Source: an uncultured Planctomycetia bacterium
Lineage (GTDB): Bacteria; Planctomycetota; Phycisphaerae; Phycisphaerales; SM1A02
NCBI GenBank assembly: GCA_937871505.1
Contig: CALMPF010000067.1
Location: forward strand, 27,206 to 91,205
DNA length: 64,000 bases
Direction: 5' to 3'
Numbering within the stretch: position 1 is the first letter of the stretch; each line of letters begins with the position of its first letter. Under the pieces are notes generated by a model. The model saw only the letters and a list, made by a program, of their open reading frames with translations, searched no databases and was not told the DNA's origin. Below are positions 63,951 through 64,000 of this stretch, piece after piece. A program made the translations under genes and the position numbers.

Positions 63951-64000
63951 GTTCTGTCTGAAAACCCCTCCCGGAGCCGATCATGGAGGATCGGCACGGA

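Overview
The window is GC-rich DNA from what looks like a planctomycete, probably class Phycisphaerae. This rests on three things seen here: five secreted proteins carrying paired dockerin-like modules of the type [21 protein letters not shown], adjacent DUF1501 and DUF1800 genes, and high-GC coding with few long intergenic gaps. No rRNA, CRISPR array, prophage or insertion sequence was recognised, so the assignment rests on protein style.

Layout, left to right. (1) 1-7.4 kb, minus strand: a truncated epimerase/HAD-phosphatase fusion, then a classic replication/repair block in the order SRP RNA (ffs), dnaX, ebfC, recR, rpoN. A second structured RNA, 6S-like in shape, lies just upstream of ffs. 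(2) 7.9-16.5 kb: a PIN-TRAM membrane protein, a three-gene unit ending in an RDD membrane protein, the diadenylate cyclase cdaA with its ybbR-type partner, and tyrS. (3) 16.5-24.4 kb, minus strand: DUF1501, DUF1800, a small membrane protein, a long transporter/cysteine-desulfurase fusion, a methyltransferase and an Rrf2 Fe-S regulator. (4) 25-34.3 kb, plus strand: a complete cbb3 oxidase locus (ccoNO fused, ccoQ, ccoP, ccoG, ccoH, a TauE-like membrane protein, ccoI, ccoS), with most genes overlapping by 4 bases. The divergent Rrf2 gene is the obvious candidate regulator. (5) 34.4-51.2 kb: secreted dockerin-like proteins, an HTTM trio, a Ski2-like helicase, a large subtilase and a VOC protein. 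(6) 51.4-58.1 kb: a polyhydroxyalkanoate locus (phasin, phaE, phaC, an SDR, phaB on the minus strand; phaR divergent) with a palindrome that fits a PhaR operator. No beta-ketothiolase is present. (7) 58.1-64 kb: a repeat-rich gap of about 1.5 kb, then a secreted alpha/beta hydrolase, a secreted protein of unknown function and an endonuclease/exonuclease/phosphatase-family protein.

The most notable signals are: an A10 run in dnaX where a one-base slip gives a stop within 2 or 13 codons (a tau/gamma switch of the Thermus type); a DnaX that has lost its zinc-binding cysteines; a 6S-like hairpin next to ffs; several genes with a TAnnnT box 6-7 bases before an SD-less start codon (leaderless promoters); a monohaem CcoP; an MFS-cysteine desulfurase fusion; and palindromic and tandem non-coding repeats shared between distant intergenic regions.

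Every call was made by reading the sequence and translations. No database search, folding program or expression data was available.
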